From contig WHUX01000060.1 of NCBI GenBank assembly GCA_015179025.1, positions 186,001 through 250,000 on the forward strand: DNA of 64,000 nt, read 5' to 3'. Every line of letters starts with the position of its first letter. Position 1 is the stretch's first letter. This document shows positions 1 to 10,992 of this stretch, piece by piece. The translations under genes and the position numbers were made by a program. The notes under the pieces are model-generated. The model was given only the letters and a program-made list of their open reading frames with translations. It was not told the DNA's origin and did not search any database. Source of the stretch: Terfezia claveryi. Lineage: Eukaryota; Ascomycota; Pezizomycetes; Pezizales; Pezizaceae.

Positions 1-115
1 CAATGAAGGGGGAAGGAAGGAAAGAAGAAGAAGAAAACGATTGGAATGGCTTTTATACGGCGCAGGCAGGCACACCCTGTAAGCCTTAGTGGAAAGGCCC
101 TCTTTGGGAAGCTGG

Positions 116-130
116 TAGTCTGGTTGGCAC
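116..130 (+). repeat. Ultra-short insertion, 15 bp (degenerate TSD)
   Basis: TAGTCTGGTTGGCAC is bounded on the left by GAAGCTGG and on the right by GAGCTGG. This looks like a target duplication with one indel. It matches the insertions with perfect 9-bp duplications elsewhere in the window. Confidence 0.6.
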
Positions 131-1190
131 GAGCTGGGGAGCATGAGTAATTCTTATACTTTTTCACCCGCCACATGCGCAAATGCCCATTGAAAGTAGG
201 TAGGGGCTACGCTGTCGAGACTAGTCGAAGCTGAGCCCGGCAACCAGACCAGTGGCGGACGAGGCTTGTTTCCAAACAAATAAGGCTAGGTGAATATGGA
301 GCTTCACGTCTCTTATCCGTGTATATACGAGCACTGTCTTTCAAAAAATAAAAAAAATTGTTGTGATGGTGATAATAAAACAGAAAGAGGAGGAAGGACG
401 AAGAAAAGATCGCCAAGATCCGCACTACAGGAACGTCATAACATATCAATCAGCTCCACCCTGACTAAGGAGCACCGCCAAGCTCCGCAGCCATAGTCGA
501 AAATTCTCTCCCCGGCTTAAAACATCCCACTGACGTCTACCTACGGATCCCGCGGCACTCACCCTCAAGATGTTCCCTCAATCCCTCAGGACTTCGGTGA
601 GTTCCACCAATTCCAATCCACTGAACTTTCCCGCCCATATTCCAGAGGTCGAGCTGCTACTGCTGAGGGAGGAGCAGCAGGATTGGTCTGAGGAAAACAT
701 TGAAGATGAGCCAGCTAAGCACTGAGTGCGTTGTTTGAATATTGCGTGATGTGATAGAGAAATGGAGATACCGTAGTAATAAATAGACTGTACATAAATA
801 GGTTGATTTGATGCGTTTAGCAGTGGCACAAATGGAAAAAAATTAACTAGGGCTATCTCTTTATATATCATTTGATACGTTCACTCTTAGGAGCCTAGCT
901 TAGGTATGGGCGCGCCCTCGGTGAACGCTGCAGCATGATGAATCGTTCTCCCCTTTTTTCATGTATACAGTACTACTATGATAAATATGAATACATCTCT
1001 GTTCAGGACATCTTACACTTAAGTCATAAATACTTTGGTGCCTCTCCAACCCAGTGGTGTGGTCCAGTTATGTCCTTATTTTTATTTCAGCAAATTTGCA
1101 AAACGGAAACAAAATGAAACTTACTGGTCTGGGCATTAATTTGGAATCTCGCTCAGTTTACTCTATCCTCCACATACTCAAATTGTGATA

Positions 1191-1205
1191 TAGTCTGGTT
1201 GGCAC
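1191..1205 (+). repeat. Ultra-short insertion core, 15 bp (no clear TSD)
   Basis: An exact TAGTCTGGTTGGCAC core is followed by ATCTCGTGGGAG, which resembles the distal part of the longer copies. No convincing flanking duplication is left. Confidence 0.5.
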
Positions 1206-2118
1206 ATCTCGTGGGAGCTCTTGGGTATGACTGCCCATACATGCATACTCCCGCTCCCATTAGCCCATTAGAGAAATATATGTACTCGGCCATTGAGGCT
1301 GTGCAGTGGCTGCGCAAGCTCAAGTGACCATATTCCGTATATGACTTAATTAAAACATGACACATGAGTCACTCATAAACATAAATGAAATACATGAGTC
1401 ATCTCTAAAAGCTATATTAGCCCGGCCAGTTCTGCCGGCCTGTTCCAACTGATTAGTGTGTAATATTTTGCCGACAGCAAAATATAAACTTCTTTACACA
1501 TACACTCCAGCATGACAGATATGCTTGTCCCGATCCTACTGGTCTGGGTATCGAATGAAATATCCATCTGGCTTAGGGTTCTTCGCACTCTTCTCAGCCA
1601 ATTGAGTGGCTTCATGATCCCTCGTTTGTATTAGGCGTCTATGGGGCCCTTCCCTTGAATACAAAAGATCAAGTTCCGATTAAAGAACTCCACCCTAAAG
1701 ACCCAAAGAATTGTGGAACGCAGGACACATTATTTCATACTAGGGGTAATCAAATCCGAACTTGATACCCCATGTTCATAAACCAAGTTGCAACATGGTT
1801 TGTTGCTATGTCAATCGCAACAATCGCAACTATGCCCCGAACATCAGGAAAGGCTCAGATTCTAGTTGAGACCGCAGCATGTTCCTATTTACTGGCATCA
1901 GATGAGGCAGAAGAAGAAGACGAGGAAGATCGAAGAGGAGTATACTCAGGAATTCCTTGAACTACAAGAAATCATTTTTGCTTGCCGGTATCTTTCCCAT
2001 GATACCAGTGGCGATAAGCATGATATTGATATCCATTTATGAATAGCCTGAGATTGTGGCTGGTTATGGTTACAAATATTAACGTGCTTCTAGTTTGCTA
2101 CGGGTTGTAGGTGGCAGT

Positions 2119-2129
2119 TAGTCTGGTTG
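2119..2129 (+). repeat. Ultra-short insertion core, 11 bp (no clear TSD)
   Basis: TAGTCTGGTTG, the constant end of the family. Flanks GGTGGCAGT and ATATCTGAA do not match, so this is either an old copy or a chance match. Confidence 0.35.
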
Positions 2130-3740
2130 ATATCTGAATTTCATCTTGCAATTTAGTATGTACACTTTGAGGGAAAAGAAGTTGGTTCGGTTTGGAAACA
2201 TAACAGCTGCCCTAGGTCAGAGGCAGTGGAGGCAGAGAGGTTCAAAGTGGTCTTCTTATACCCACAATACAAAATCATTCATACACGTTTCTACGTGGTG
2301 AGCTGTAACTTTGGTGGTCTTTGACATAACGGCATGCAATATTTTTATCCACAGCCATCACAATCCCTTAGCCGGTGAGAAGGGCTTTCAGGGCGGGGGC
2401 TAGTAGCCGGGTGCCGCCGGGACACAGCTAAATGTGGCCCTCGTGGGAAAAATGTTAGACTCGGTTTTATTATTTAATCTAATAAAAAAAAGTTGCAGAA
2501 TCAAGGGCAAGTACATATATCTCTTATTCATATTTTTGTAGCTATGTAAGAAGTCCTTGACAGACAGTGATCTCTAGAGCTGAAGTCATTTTGAAAACAG
2601 GAAATAGCACATATTCCACATTTTCAGCTACCGACTACTTCAAAAATTCACCAGGCCAGCTGCAGGGCTGTTACAAGTCTATAAACTTGATAGAAACATC
2701 CTAATAAACTCAAACAACTTTATCCAAAAGCCACCCTCGAATTCAAAAAATTGATGGTATTTATGCAGGTGTCTACGAAGGGCACTTTTTACCATTTTGG
2801 CTCCAATTTTTATACCAACCGAGCCTAGTGTTTACAAAGGATCGTCCCATCTGCAGACGAGGATACTGTGTAAGTTATCTAGATTCTTGGGTGATCAAGA
2901 TTCTTGGGTGGAGATTTGTATGCTATTCTCGCATCCATTGTAGGTACTGATTCTGGATTCCTCGGCTTCTACTTTGCCCATCCATAATAACACATTGTCC
3001 GATGCGCAAGCCCCTTTGGAGTCTATTGCAGGCACTCATTGTATCGGCGAGGTGCGTTTCTCTTGGAAGAGTCATTAAATAGGCAACATTTGAGTTTTTT
3101 TTTTTGAGTCATACCCGCGATGCATTCCTTCTGCTCAATATAACAGGCACATGTGTTTAAATACTGTAAGTGGTGCGGTATTGTGCTTATATTTCGAGTC
3201 CCTGTTTCCCAATGAGACCCTACCGACATCAACCCGATGTCGTAGCCGGCCCGTGAGAATGAGACCGAAGCCTATTGCATATCACAGTCAGCACCGAACA
3301 AGACAATCGTGAACTTCACAGTCGGGTTTGTAGATTCGTAATTACTAAATTACTCAGGAATTTGGAAGCTCATGAAATGGGATCCTTCAGAGCCTAGATC
3401 GTCGCACGGCAACCTTATCCCAAGTTGCAGGTCGGTCGTCAACATAGAGAATTCTGAATAATGGCAATGATAGCACGGACTGGTAGTAACAAGGGAAGCA
3501 GACAACCAACCAAGTCAACTTCATCCCAAAAGCAGCGACGGCAACCCCCGTGGTAGTAGAGTATACGGCGGGGCAGAGAGATCAGGCGGTGGCGATGCCC
3601 TCAATAAAGCATAGGGTTCTAGATAGAACTTATTGTTAGAAAAACTGAGTGTTTGTGATATCTTTTTGTTTATAATTCATTTTCCTTATTACTGCTGGTT
3701 GGAATGTATAATTCAAATCCACCCTAATTAGTCAGGCTCG

Positions 3741-3777
3741 CTCATTGGCCTTGTGGCCAACCAGACTACTCATTGGC
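3741..3777 (-). repeat. Ultra-short insertion, 19 bp, with perfect 9-bp TSD
   Basis: A 19-bp insert at 3750-3768 ends in CCAACCAGACTA. It is flanked by CTCATTGGC at 3741-3749 and again at 3769-3777, a 9/9 match. Read on the minus strand the insert begins TAGTCTGGTTGGC and stops after ACAAG. It carries one extra C relative to the other copies. Confidence 0.85.
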
Positions 3778-3816
3778 TATAGCTGCGACTTCCTAATTTG
3801 GCAACATAGGGTGTGT

Positions 3817-3895
3817 GACACAAAGTAGTCTGGTTAGACACAAAGTAGTCTGGTTGGCACTGGTTAGGCACAAGCCTCTCGTAGAGAACACAAAG
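3817..3895 (+). repeat. Two tandem ultra-short insertions sharing one 9-bp target word
   Basis: GACACAAAG occurs at 3817-3825 and 3837-3845, and AACACAAAG at 3887-3895. Between the first pair lies an 11-bp insert (TAGTCTGGTTA, 3826-3836). Between the second pair lies a 41-bp insert (3846-3886) that begins TAGTCTGGTTGGCAC and ends CCTCTCGTAGAG. The long insert contains an internal near-duplication (TGGTTGGCAC then TGGTTAGGCAC). The simplest reading is two insertions at the same target word. Confidence 0.8.
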
Positions 3896-4618
3896 CCGTG
3901 TGCACATGACAGAAAAAAGCAACCTAACCCCCTTTCTCTTGGCCATTCGCCTCCCTCGGGCGTGACCAACATGTTGGAGACTAGATCGGAGTGCGCTCTG
4001 AATTCACCTGGCTCCTCATGGTCCCCCGACTGGGACCGAATAGGAGCAGTGAGTGTTTAAAAAAAAAAGCGATACATGGTTTGATTTTGACCTGCTCAGA
4101 GTTACCGTGATTTGCCCGGTGGGCTGATTTGGACGGTGATTTATTATCAAGAGAATAAAATACTTGTTTGGAAATGCATGGAATGCAGGAAATAAGCGCG
4201 CTCGTATACTAGAAATCCCTTTACATTAGATAGAATAAGACGCACCTCTCAAAAAGAAGATAAGATTTTGAGTGCGTACAAAAGGAGCAGTGAGTACAAT
4301 CGTTACCTCAGAAAAGTATAATAGAAAAGAAGCTGCGTCAGGGAATGCGTGTGAGAAAGGTTTGCTTCAAGGAATGCACGTGGGAAAGGTTTGCATCAAG
4401 AACGACTATGTACAGGGTTTGCATAGTGCTTCAGAGCTTCCGAAGTTCAAGACGCAGATTTCGTAGTTGCTGATGAACTGATGGAGATACCCACCGCCCC
4501 CCGTTTACGTCCATATATATGCTGACTCAAGCTGGTACTATTTTATTTTACACATCAGCAAGTTTTTGTATAGATGGGGTTCATTAAATACTGTTGTTGG
4601 TTATGTGATAGTGTTATC

Positions 4619-4650
4619 ATTCACATTTGCCAACCAAACTAATTCATATT
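4619..4650 (-). repeat. Ultra-short insertion, 14 bp, with 8/9 TSD
   Basis: TGCCAACCAAACTA at 4628-4641 lies between ATTCACATT (4619-4627) and ATTCATATT (4642-4650). The duplication differs by one transition and the insert core by one (AAACTA for AGACTA). Confidence 0.75.
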
Positions 4651-5527
4651 CAAGCTCCTGGCTTTGGAGAGTGCTCTCAGGCCCTCAACGCTGGCTGTTT
4701 TCTGATCCAAACCTAGGGTGAATTGGGGATTGGCTCTTGGATGAACATTCTCGCCTGGGATACCTGTATGTCCCCTACCTAATTCACGGGATCGTAGTCT
4801 GCCAATAGTTCTATATAGCCTCGAGACTATAACCGTTGAACGCAAGCTCCTTCTGATATTCACCATACCGATCCTCGAAGCCTCATATTCTTACAGCAGG
4901 GCATTTTCGGCCCCATACAAAAAATGTTGGCACAGTCGCCGCACGATACGACCAATCAAATTCCGAAGGAATTCAGGGTAACTTTGAGTATTGATGAACA
5001 TATCCTCATATTCACCAATTGTGGGAGTGACAGCAGATGAAGCCAGGGATAACGTCCTTTATTTTACTTTTTCAGAAGAGCCTGTACGGCTTGCACATAG
5101 ACATCGTGCGTGAAGCAGTTCTGGATGGCTTGTCATAACCCTCCGAAGGGTGCACACGAGTACTGAGTTCTTTTTGATAAGACTTTGGACTGAATTACTC
5201 ATATAATTTCTCATGAGGTGTATAGTGTAAAGAAGCATGGTGGAAGTAACTAAGTCGTAGCTGGTCGTTGACAGATTTTGAGTGCGTTTGTACACTGAAT
5301 TCGTTCTATGTTCTCATTCCTGTTCCATCGAATTCAAGACCATTCCTTTAAAATCGTTCACTAGTTGATTATATTCATGATAATTCCACACTGCTCCATC
5401 TCAGTGTTCATTCACAATTACCTCAATCTCACTTGCACCTCCACCTCACTATTCCTCCTTCCTCACTAGGACCTCTAATTTACCATTACTCACTTTAAAA
5501 TATTCTCAAAGGCTCACGACGGTCAAT

Positions 5528-6867
5528 ATGTTTTCACGGTATGATCTATGCCTAGTTGGAGCTCAATACTAACTGACAATAGCAGCCTCAGCTTAGTGGG
5601 AAAATTTAGGAGGGGGTTTACATCTCTGGTCTTGGTTCTCAACAGAGCGTCGATATCAGCATCATCCATATATGTGCACCGGAATAAGGAGATTAGGCCT
5701 TTTCTCTATCGGCTGTTATGCACCAAATCCCCTTCCGCGTGCCCATGGCCTACAGCCGAAAGCTCCGCCACATACAGGAATTCAGGCCTGCAATTAGAAA
5801 TATGGCCTCAACTGAGCTACCAAGAACTTCCCCTGAAATATTCATACAAATGCTGGGGGAAGCAGACTTGATGGTGTTTGTTGGTAACAGAGAGACCCTG
5901 AAAGAAGTTCTAAGAATTGGCCCCACGGCCCCAATGCTCGATGCCCAAAGGTTGGTACTGGAGCATCTTCGCCAATTAGGTGATCCAATCAATGCTCAGA
6001 ACAGGAAAGAGCGAAATCGGAAAATATTTCGTACTACAAACCGCTTCTTTCTGCAGCTTATAAAAACAAAGTCATTTAAGTATGTTACTGAGATGGCCAT
6101 CAAACAGTCTCCGGAGGTGATCAGAGAAAGTTATCCCTATCAGATAATCTCTGGGCTAGTGAGGGCAGGTTTACTATCGCACTCATCCGTCGAATCGTGC
6201 CAACCAGACTACGTCGAATCACACATTCGGTATGGGCCAATTGGGAATAGCCCGCTCAGCTTGGAGGAGATTGAGAACCCCCAATTTGGGGCAAATGGTG
6301 AGCGAGGACAGGTCTCCCTTAACACGGGAATCATCACTCAAATCATTGAGAGCCCAATGGAGAAATTCTCCCCTATATTGACAAATCTCTTGCAGCATAA
6401 CGACGTTGCCACCCTTGAAGGAAACATATACGAGTATGTATGGTCGAGAAAAACTCTAATGTCGGGCTGGACCCCAGAGCTGGCCCGCACAACTCTTCTT
6501 GAGAAAGGTGTTGACGTGATCCCGGCGTCAGAAAAGAACATGGAGGGGGCGACAGATACATGCTTCGGTCTGCTCAGAGAGAAGGCCGTGAAAATGGGGT
6601 ACTTTGACCCAAAAATGAATGTCTCAGCTGAAGGTGATACTCTTATCAGTTAATTTCCTCATGCTCAAGCATAGCTAATGGTATTTAGCATGGAGTGGTT
6701 TGGGCAAAATGAACCTTGATCTCTATTTCAGTGTCCAAGCACATCTGCACGGACATAGCTTCGTCACGAAGGACAAAAAATTTGTGAGGGTATGGGGGGA
6801 AATTTTTCGTGACCATGGTATTCATGTTTACGCGCTGGAGGAAGGGAAAATCTATGGGATGTGCTAA
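5528..6867 (+). pseudogene. PIN-like family protein, copy 1 (frameshifted)
   Basis: First of three paralogues (others at 36427 and 40055). An 11-nt first exon, 5528-5538, is followed by an intron at 5539-5591 ending CCTCAG, as in the other copies. One base is missing at about 5703 relative to both paralogues, which breaks the frame within the basic N-terminal segment. An open frame restarts at the ATG at 5718 and runs to 6653. Homology to the paralogue C terminus resumes after a probable 55-bp intron (6634-6688, GT...TTTAG) and stops at 6867. The C-terminal region keeps the PIN-like acidic positions except the first, which is Asn in SLNTGII. A 15-bp insert plus 9-bp duplication (6197-6220) adds eight codons in frame. 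It is either a pseudogene or a copy that uses the internal start and so lacks the presequence. The biochemical role is unknown. Confidence 0.6.
6188..6220 (-). repeat. Ultra-short insertion, 15 bp, perfect 9-bp TSD, inside coding sequence
   Basis: CGTCGAATC at 6188-6196 is repeated exactly at 6212-6220. Between them lies GTGCCAACCAGACTA (6197-6211). The total gain of 24 bp keeps the reading frame. The paralogues at 36427 and 40055 lack this segment at the corresponding place, so the empty site is inferred by comparison. Confidence 0.9.
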
Positions 6868-7001
6868 TTGGAGATTTTGTATATGAAATTTCCTATTAAG
6901 TATCAGTCGTGTGTCGCCGCTTTGAGCGGGTAAATCGATAAGGGAATGACTACTTTCGTGTAGCTTGTGCATGATAGCGAGTAGCTGCGTTGCTGAACTA
7001 T

Positions 7002-7050
7002 ACTATTGGCTCTCTACGAGAGGCTTGTGCCAACCAGACTAACTATTGGC
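7002..7050 (-). repeat. Ultra-short insertion, 31 bp (long form), perfect 9-bp TSD
   Basis: ACTATTGGC occurs at 7002-7010 and 7042-7050 (9/9). The 31-bp insert at 7011-7041, on the minus strand, begins TAGTCTGGTTGGCACAAG and ends CCTCTCGTAGAGA. I take it as the reference long form. Its distal end can pair as a small CTCT/AGAG hairpin. Confidence 0.9.
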
Positions 7051-7839
7051 TTGACATTGGCTTTGATTGCAACCATTGCGTTCCCACTGTAGGTAATACA
7101 GTATCTTCGTGCCCCGTATGCGAGTCCCTACTCCATCTTCCCAGTTATTCTTACTTTCCGAAGATGATTTGGGTCTCTGTTCTTTGTCCCAAACTTCCGC
7201 AGTGAGGTTTAAGTCCGAGAACATTCTCAGTGGCTGATACTTGGGGCCATAAAGTAACTACACTGCCTACTTCCCATACCTGCTCAACATAACGCAATTA
7301 GGATGTAGTCCCGGATACAATTGCATGAATATGATTTTGTTGACAGAATGTGATTTTACGGCAATGATATCGTGCACTAACACCCTCGCTTGTTTCTATT
7401 CTACCTAATAGCATAAATCTCGGAGTCCCAGGTTTAGTTGAGGGTAACCTCTAAAATCCCCATCGTAGAATCGCTCGAGGGATATTTTGGTCTGAGGTGG
7501 CATCGGTAAGCGGAATGTTGGGTCCAGGACCTCCGTTTCTGTATCTGAGACTCTTGCTTTTGTTGATATCCTGCCTGCGTCAATGTGGAGCTGGGAGTTG
7601 AAAGCCGGATTAGTTACGGTAGCAGTTTGTAGAACTGAGAAGCTGTAAGAACTGCAATAGGGCAGCTCCTACCGCCTGGTACGACAGACACTAGGCGGGG
7701 GTGTGAATCACTCATCTTTGCTCTGCTCAACAAGGCTTGAAGGCTCGCGAAACTGAGTGTCCCCAGGCTGCATAACATACTGGAGCCTGCGGTGAATGCA
7801 CAGCTCGGGAATAATTCGAGAAACTATGTGAAACTAGGA

Positions 7840-7867
7840 TGTGGATGAAACCAGACTAGGTGGATGA
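7840..7867 (-). repeat. Ultra-short insertion, 10 bp, 8/9 TSD
   Basis: AACCAGACTA (7849-7858) lies between TGTGGATGA (7840-7848) and GGTGGATGA (7859-7867). It is one of the shortest copies and keeps only the constant end. Confidence 0.7.
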
Positions 7868-8149
7868 TAAGGAGGCATACATGCAGCTTGGCATTATTCA
7901 GCTCCAAAATGAGTTGCAATAGCAATGCAGCCATGTAGTAATGAGTTTTACCTTAACTGTTGCCTATACAAAGGCTCACACCAAAAGTCTTTTCCACCTG
8001 TCTATTTGGGTAGCTTGTATATGCATACATACTAACATATATATACATATATATATATAGTAACTTAAAGCCTATGTTATACCTATATACTTTTATAATT
8101 AGAATACCTACAACTTCTTATATATATACAACTACTTAGTATATATATA

Positions 8150-10090
8150 TGTTCTGGTCCGTTCCGGGATTCCAGGCCATACCGGTATGGACCGGGCCGT
8201 TCCAGAATTGCCCGAGCCATACCGGTATAGCCCCCCATACCGGTATGGACCGGGCCGTTATGAGATTGTGAGATTACCTAGGCCATTCCGGGATGGCATA
8301 AATATTCATATCTTCTTATATTTCCTTACGCACACCCAACTTATTTGGCCTAACCAATGTAAATCATTTGATGCCATATTCCTAGATTCATGTCTACCTT
8401 AACCTCTACCCTCTACGTAGTCACCATCCCATTCCAAACTCCAACGCAAATGGTCTCCCAGCATATCCGCGCCCGTGCTACCGCGCTTGTTCTTGTAGTT
8501 CACCTGCATTATATGCATTTTGAAATAATCTATTTTATTTTCACGATTATCTAATAAGGCTATCTAACACGCTGCGCCTCAAAACCCCCATCTGTACCAG
8601 CCTTCACATCCGCGTCCCTAGAATCCTAGATTCGCCGTCCATATGAGCCTGCAATTCACTGTCCATATTAACCTGGATATCCGCTAGAATTGAGCAAGCA
8701 ACTCAGCCTAGAATCGAGCGAGGAAATCAGCCTAGAATTGAGCGAGGAAATCAGTAGAGAATTGAGCAAGGATATCACCGAATCGAGCGAGGAAATCAGC
8801 CTACAATCGAGCGAGCAAATCAGCCTAGAATCGAGCAAGCAAATCAGCGAGAAAATGAGCAAGCAAACCAGCGTAGAATCGAGCAAGCAAATCAGCCTAG
8901 AATTGAGAAAGGAAATCAGCAGAGAATTGAGCAAGGAAATCACCACTGGCATAGAATCGAGCGAGGAAATCAGCCTAGAATCGAGCGAGCAAATCAGCAT
9001 ATAATCGAGCGAGCAAATCAGCATATAATCGAGCGAGCAAATCAGCCTAGAATCGAGCGAGCAAATCAGTATATAATCGAGCGAGCAAATCAGCATATAA
9101 TCGAGCGAGCAAATCAGCATATAATCGAGCGAGCAAATCAGCCTAGAATCAAGCAAGCAAATCAGCATACAATCGAGCGAGCAAATCAGCCTAGAATCGA
9201 GCAAGCAAATCAGCGAGAAAATGAGCGAGAAAATGAGCGAGCAAACCAGGTAGAATTGAGCGAGCAAAATTATTTGGAAGGAATGAACAGGAGAAAAGCT
9301 CTAAGTCCCAGCCGGGCACACCTTGGAAATAGGGACTTGCCGTGTCTTGCCAGCCATTGGATCGACTGCCGCTGTCTTAAAACCAGATTACATGTCTTAC
9401 CTACAATCATCCCGCCGCATCGGTTGGGGCTCCTCCTGCAATTGGCAAAACCTAGCACAAAGGAGGAAATACCCATATATGGGAAACGAATGAGAAGACA
9501 AACATATAGAAATGATGGCTTTTCGGCCTCTATATATGCATGCAATTCATGCTTCCGCTGGCTCTAGATAATGGTGTTTTGCATGCTTCTGCTGGTGGTA
9601 AGAGTGTAATATTGTAGAGACCGGTAAGAGTGTAATTAAGCAAAGCAATGGTTAAAACACTTGTGTTTGTTGCAAAGAAGTTATGGTATCGTAATCTTTA
9701 AAGGCTACTATTGCGCATGCTACAACCTCTTATTCTTTGACCTAATGTTTCTCTACATAATAACCTTCATTTCGGGTATACCTCTACTGAGTATTTTCTT
9801 TGATAGGTCACTTATATTATCTCCGATGTTCTTTAACCAAATGTTGCTACAAAATTACCTTCATATCGGATATGTCCCTATTTAGTACTTTTAATGTCGC
9901 TGTGGCCGCTGTAGTGTTGTGGTAAATCCTTGTTGCTATCCGTGACATTGAACAATTTAATCCCGTAACGGCCTGGTCCGTTGCGATATCCAGCCATACT
10001 GTAACGGCCTGGTCCGTTGCGATATCCAGTCCATACCGGTATGGACCGGGCCATACCGGTATGGCCCGGATCCCGGAACGGACCAGAACA
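8150..10090. mobile_element. Inverted-repeat element with internal minisatellite (no transposase)
   Basis: The ends are inverted repeats: TGTTCTGGTCCGTTCCGGGA at 8150 faces its complement ending GACCAGAACA at 10090. Both flanks are TATATA. Each end carries further partly inverted copies of the palindrome CATACCGGTATGG and CGGGCCGTT/GGACC words for more than 100 bp. The interior has no recognisable transposase and is dominated by a 24-bp minisatellite. It is probably a non-autonomous DNA transposon. The TA-rich target suggests a TA-type duplication, but its length cannot be fixed because the flanks are themselves TA repeats. Confidence 0.6.
8690..9255. repeat. 24-bp minisatellite array
   Basis: About 23 imperfect units of 24 bp have the theme AATCGAGCGAGCAAATCAGC plus CATAT or CTAG. 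Because 24 is a multiple of three, both strands stay open. They would encode eight-residue repeats (SLESSEQI on plus, LICSLDYM on minus), which I regard as a by-product rather than a gene. The central units (about 9000-9140) are almost identical, implying recent expansion. Confidence 0.75.
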
Positions 10091-10109
10091 TATATACCCT
10101 AACTACAAA

Positions 10110-10370
10110 TATTAGGAAAGATTTTTAGAATGGCTCTTATACCTTTTGATAGCATTGAGTGGCATTGAGTGATATTGAGTAGTATTGAGTAGTATCTAAT
10201 AGTATCCAAGTATCTCTAGTAGTATTTAGACAAATCTTGAAATATGTTTCTTAGATGCCACTGGAGATACTTGGATGCTACTGGATACTACTTATTACTA
10301 CTGGATACTACTTAATACTACTTGATGCTATAAGGAGACAAACTTTTTAAAATTAAAATCTTTCCTAATA
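10110..10370. mobile_element. Foldback/MITE-like element, about 260 bp
   Basis: A 16-bp perfect inverted repeat, TATTAGGAAAGATTTT at 10110-10125, faces its complement at 10355-10370. Inside, repeated GTATTGAGTA/GATACTACTT words also face each other, so most of the element could fold on itself. No coding potential. The outer LTR retrotransposon begins 5 bp after it. Confidence 0.55.
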
Positions 10371-10374
10371 AAAT

Positions 10375-10992
10375 TGTAAGGAAGTGGCTTACTCATACCC
10401 TATGACTAACCCTCTCCCTCACAAATGTATTTCTTATGTATTTTCTTACTCAGCAAGCATCTCAAAACACACAACATTCTGTGTGCTGTCTGCCTTGCTA
10501 ATATTTCACATGCTTTCACATGTTATCACATGCTTTCACATGTATAAGTCTAAGTTAAGACTTAACCTATTTTGTACTAGATAGTATTTGGAAGTACTAT
10601 CTAGAGGATCAGATGATGCAGATCTTGATCACATGTAAAGGTCAGATGATGGTGCACTGCCTCAGCACTGCTCCAGCACTGCCCCGTTGGAATCACATAT
10701 AGTCCCCTGAATTTCCTTTCAGTTGGACAGATAGTTAGAACTGAGAACATAGTTAGAGTACAATCAATATAGAAGTTCCACTGGTTAATTTCTAAGTGCC
10801 TTTGGCACTCCTATACTACTTTACCTATTACAGTAATCTTATGCTACTGGTAATAACTTTAATAGTGAGGATAAATAATACACTATTAGTAATCTACTTT
10901 GTAGTATACATTACTAGCCTGAGATCATCTGATTAGATTAGATCCTTATCTAATCTAATCTGATTGTCCAGTCCCCCATACAACACTTTACA
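10375..10992 (+). repeat. 5' LTR of outer retrotransposon
   Basis: 618 bp beginning TGTAAGGAAGTGG and ending CACTTTACA. It is the partner of 27713-28330. AAAAT precedes it. Confidence 0.9.

Larger units (their letters stand above)
1..5527. other. Gene-poor region with scattered ultra-short insertions
   Basis: I see no gene I can support here. Open frames are short, lack recognisable domains and have no convincing splice structure. The stretch contains seven of the ultra-short insertions described separately (116, 1191, 2119, 3750, 3826, 3846, 4628). The 200 bp before 5528 are pyrimidine-rich with repeated CTCACT/CCATCTCA words. They resemble the upstream regions of the paralogues at 36427 and 40055, so they are probably the promoter and leader of the gene at 5528. 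Confidence 0.5.
6868..8149. other. Non-coding stretch
   Basis: No supportable gene. It holds two ultra-short insertions (7011 and 7849). From about 8020 it becomes (TA)n-rich up to the boundary of the inverted-repeat element at 8150. Confidence 0.5.

Noticed and set aside
241..250. CAACCAGACC as a further ultra-short insertion
   Set aside because: The end differs (GACC instead of GACTA) and there is no flanking duplication.
8690..9255. CRISPR-like array
   Set aside because: Units are contiguous 24-bp repeats without unique spacers, and the host is a fungus.
8668..9267. 200-codon minus-strand frame of LICSLDYM repeats (and plus-strand SLESSEQI frame)
   Set aside because: Product of a 24-bp minisatellite whose unit length keeps all frames open; no start context, no non-repeat sequence, no family.
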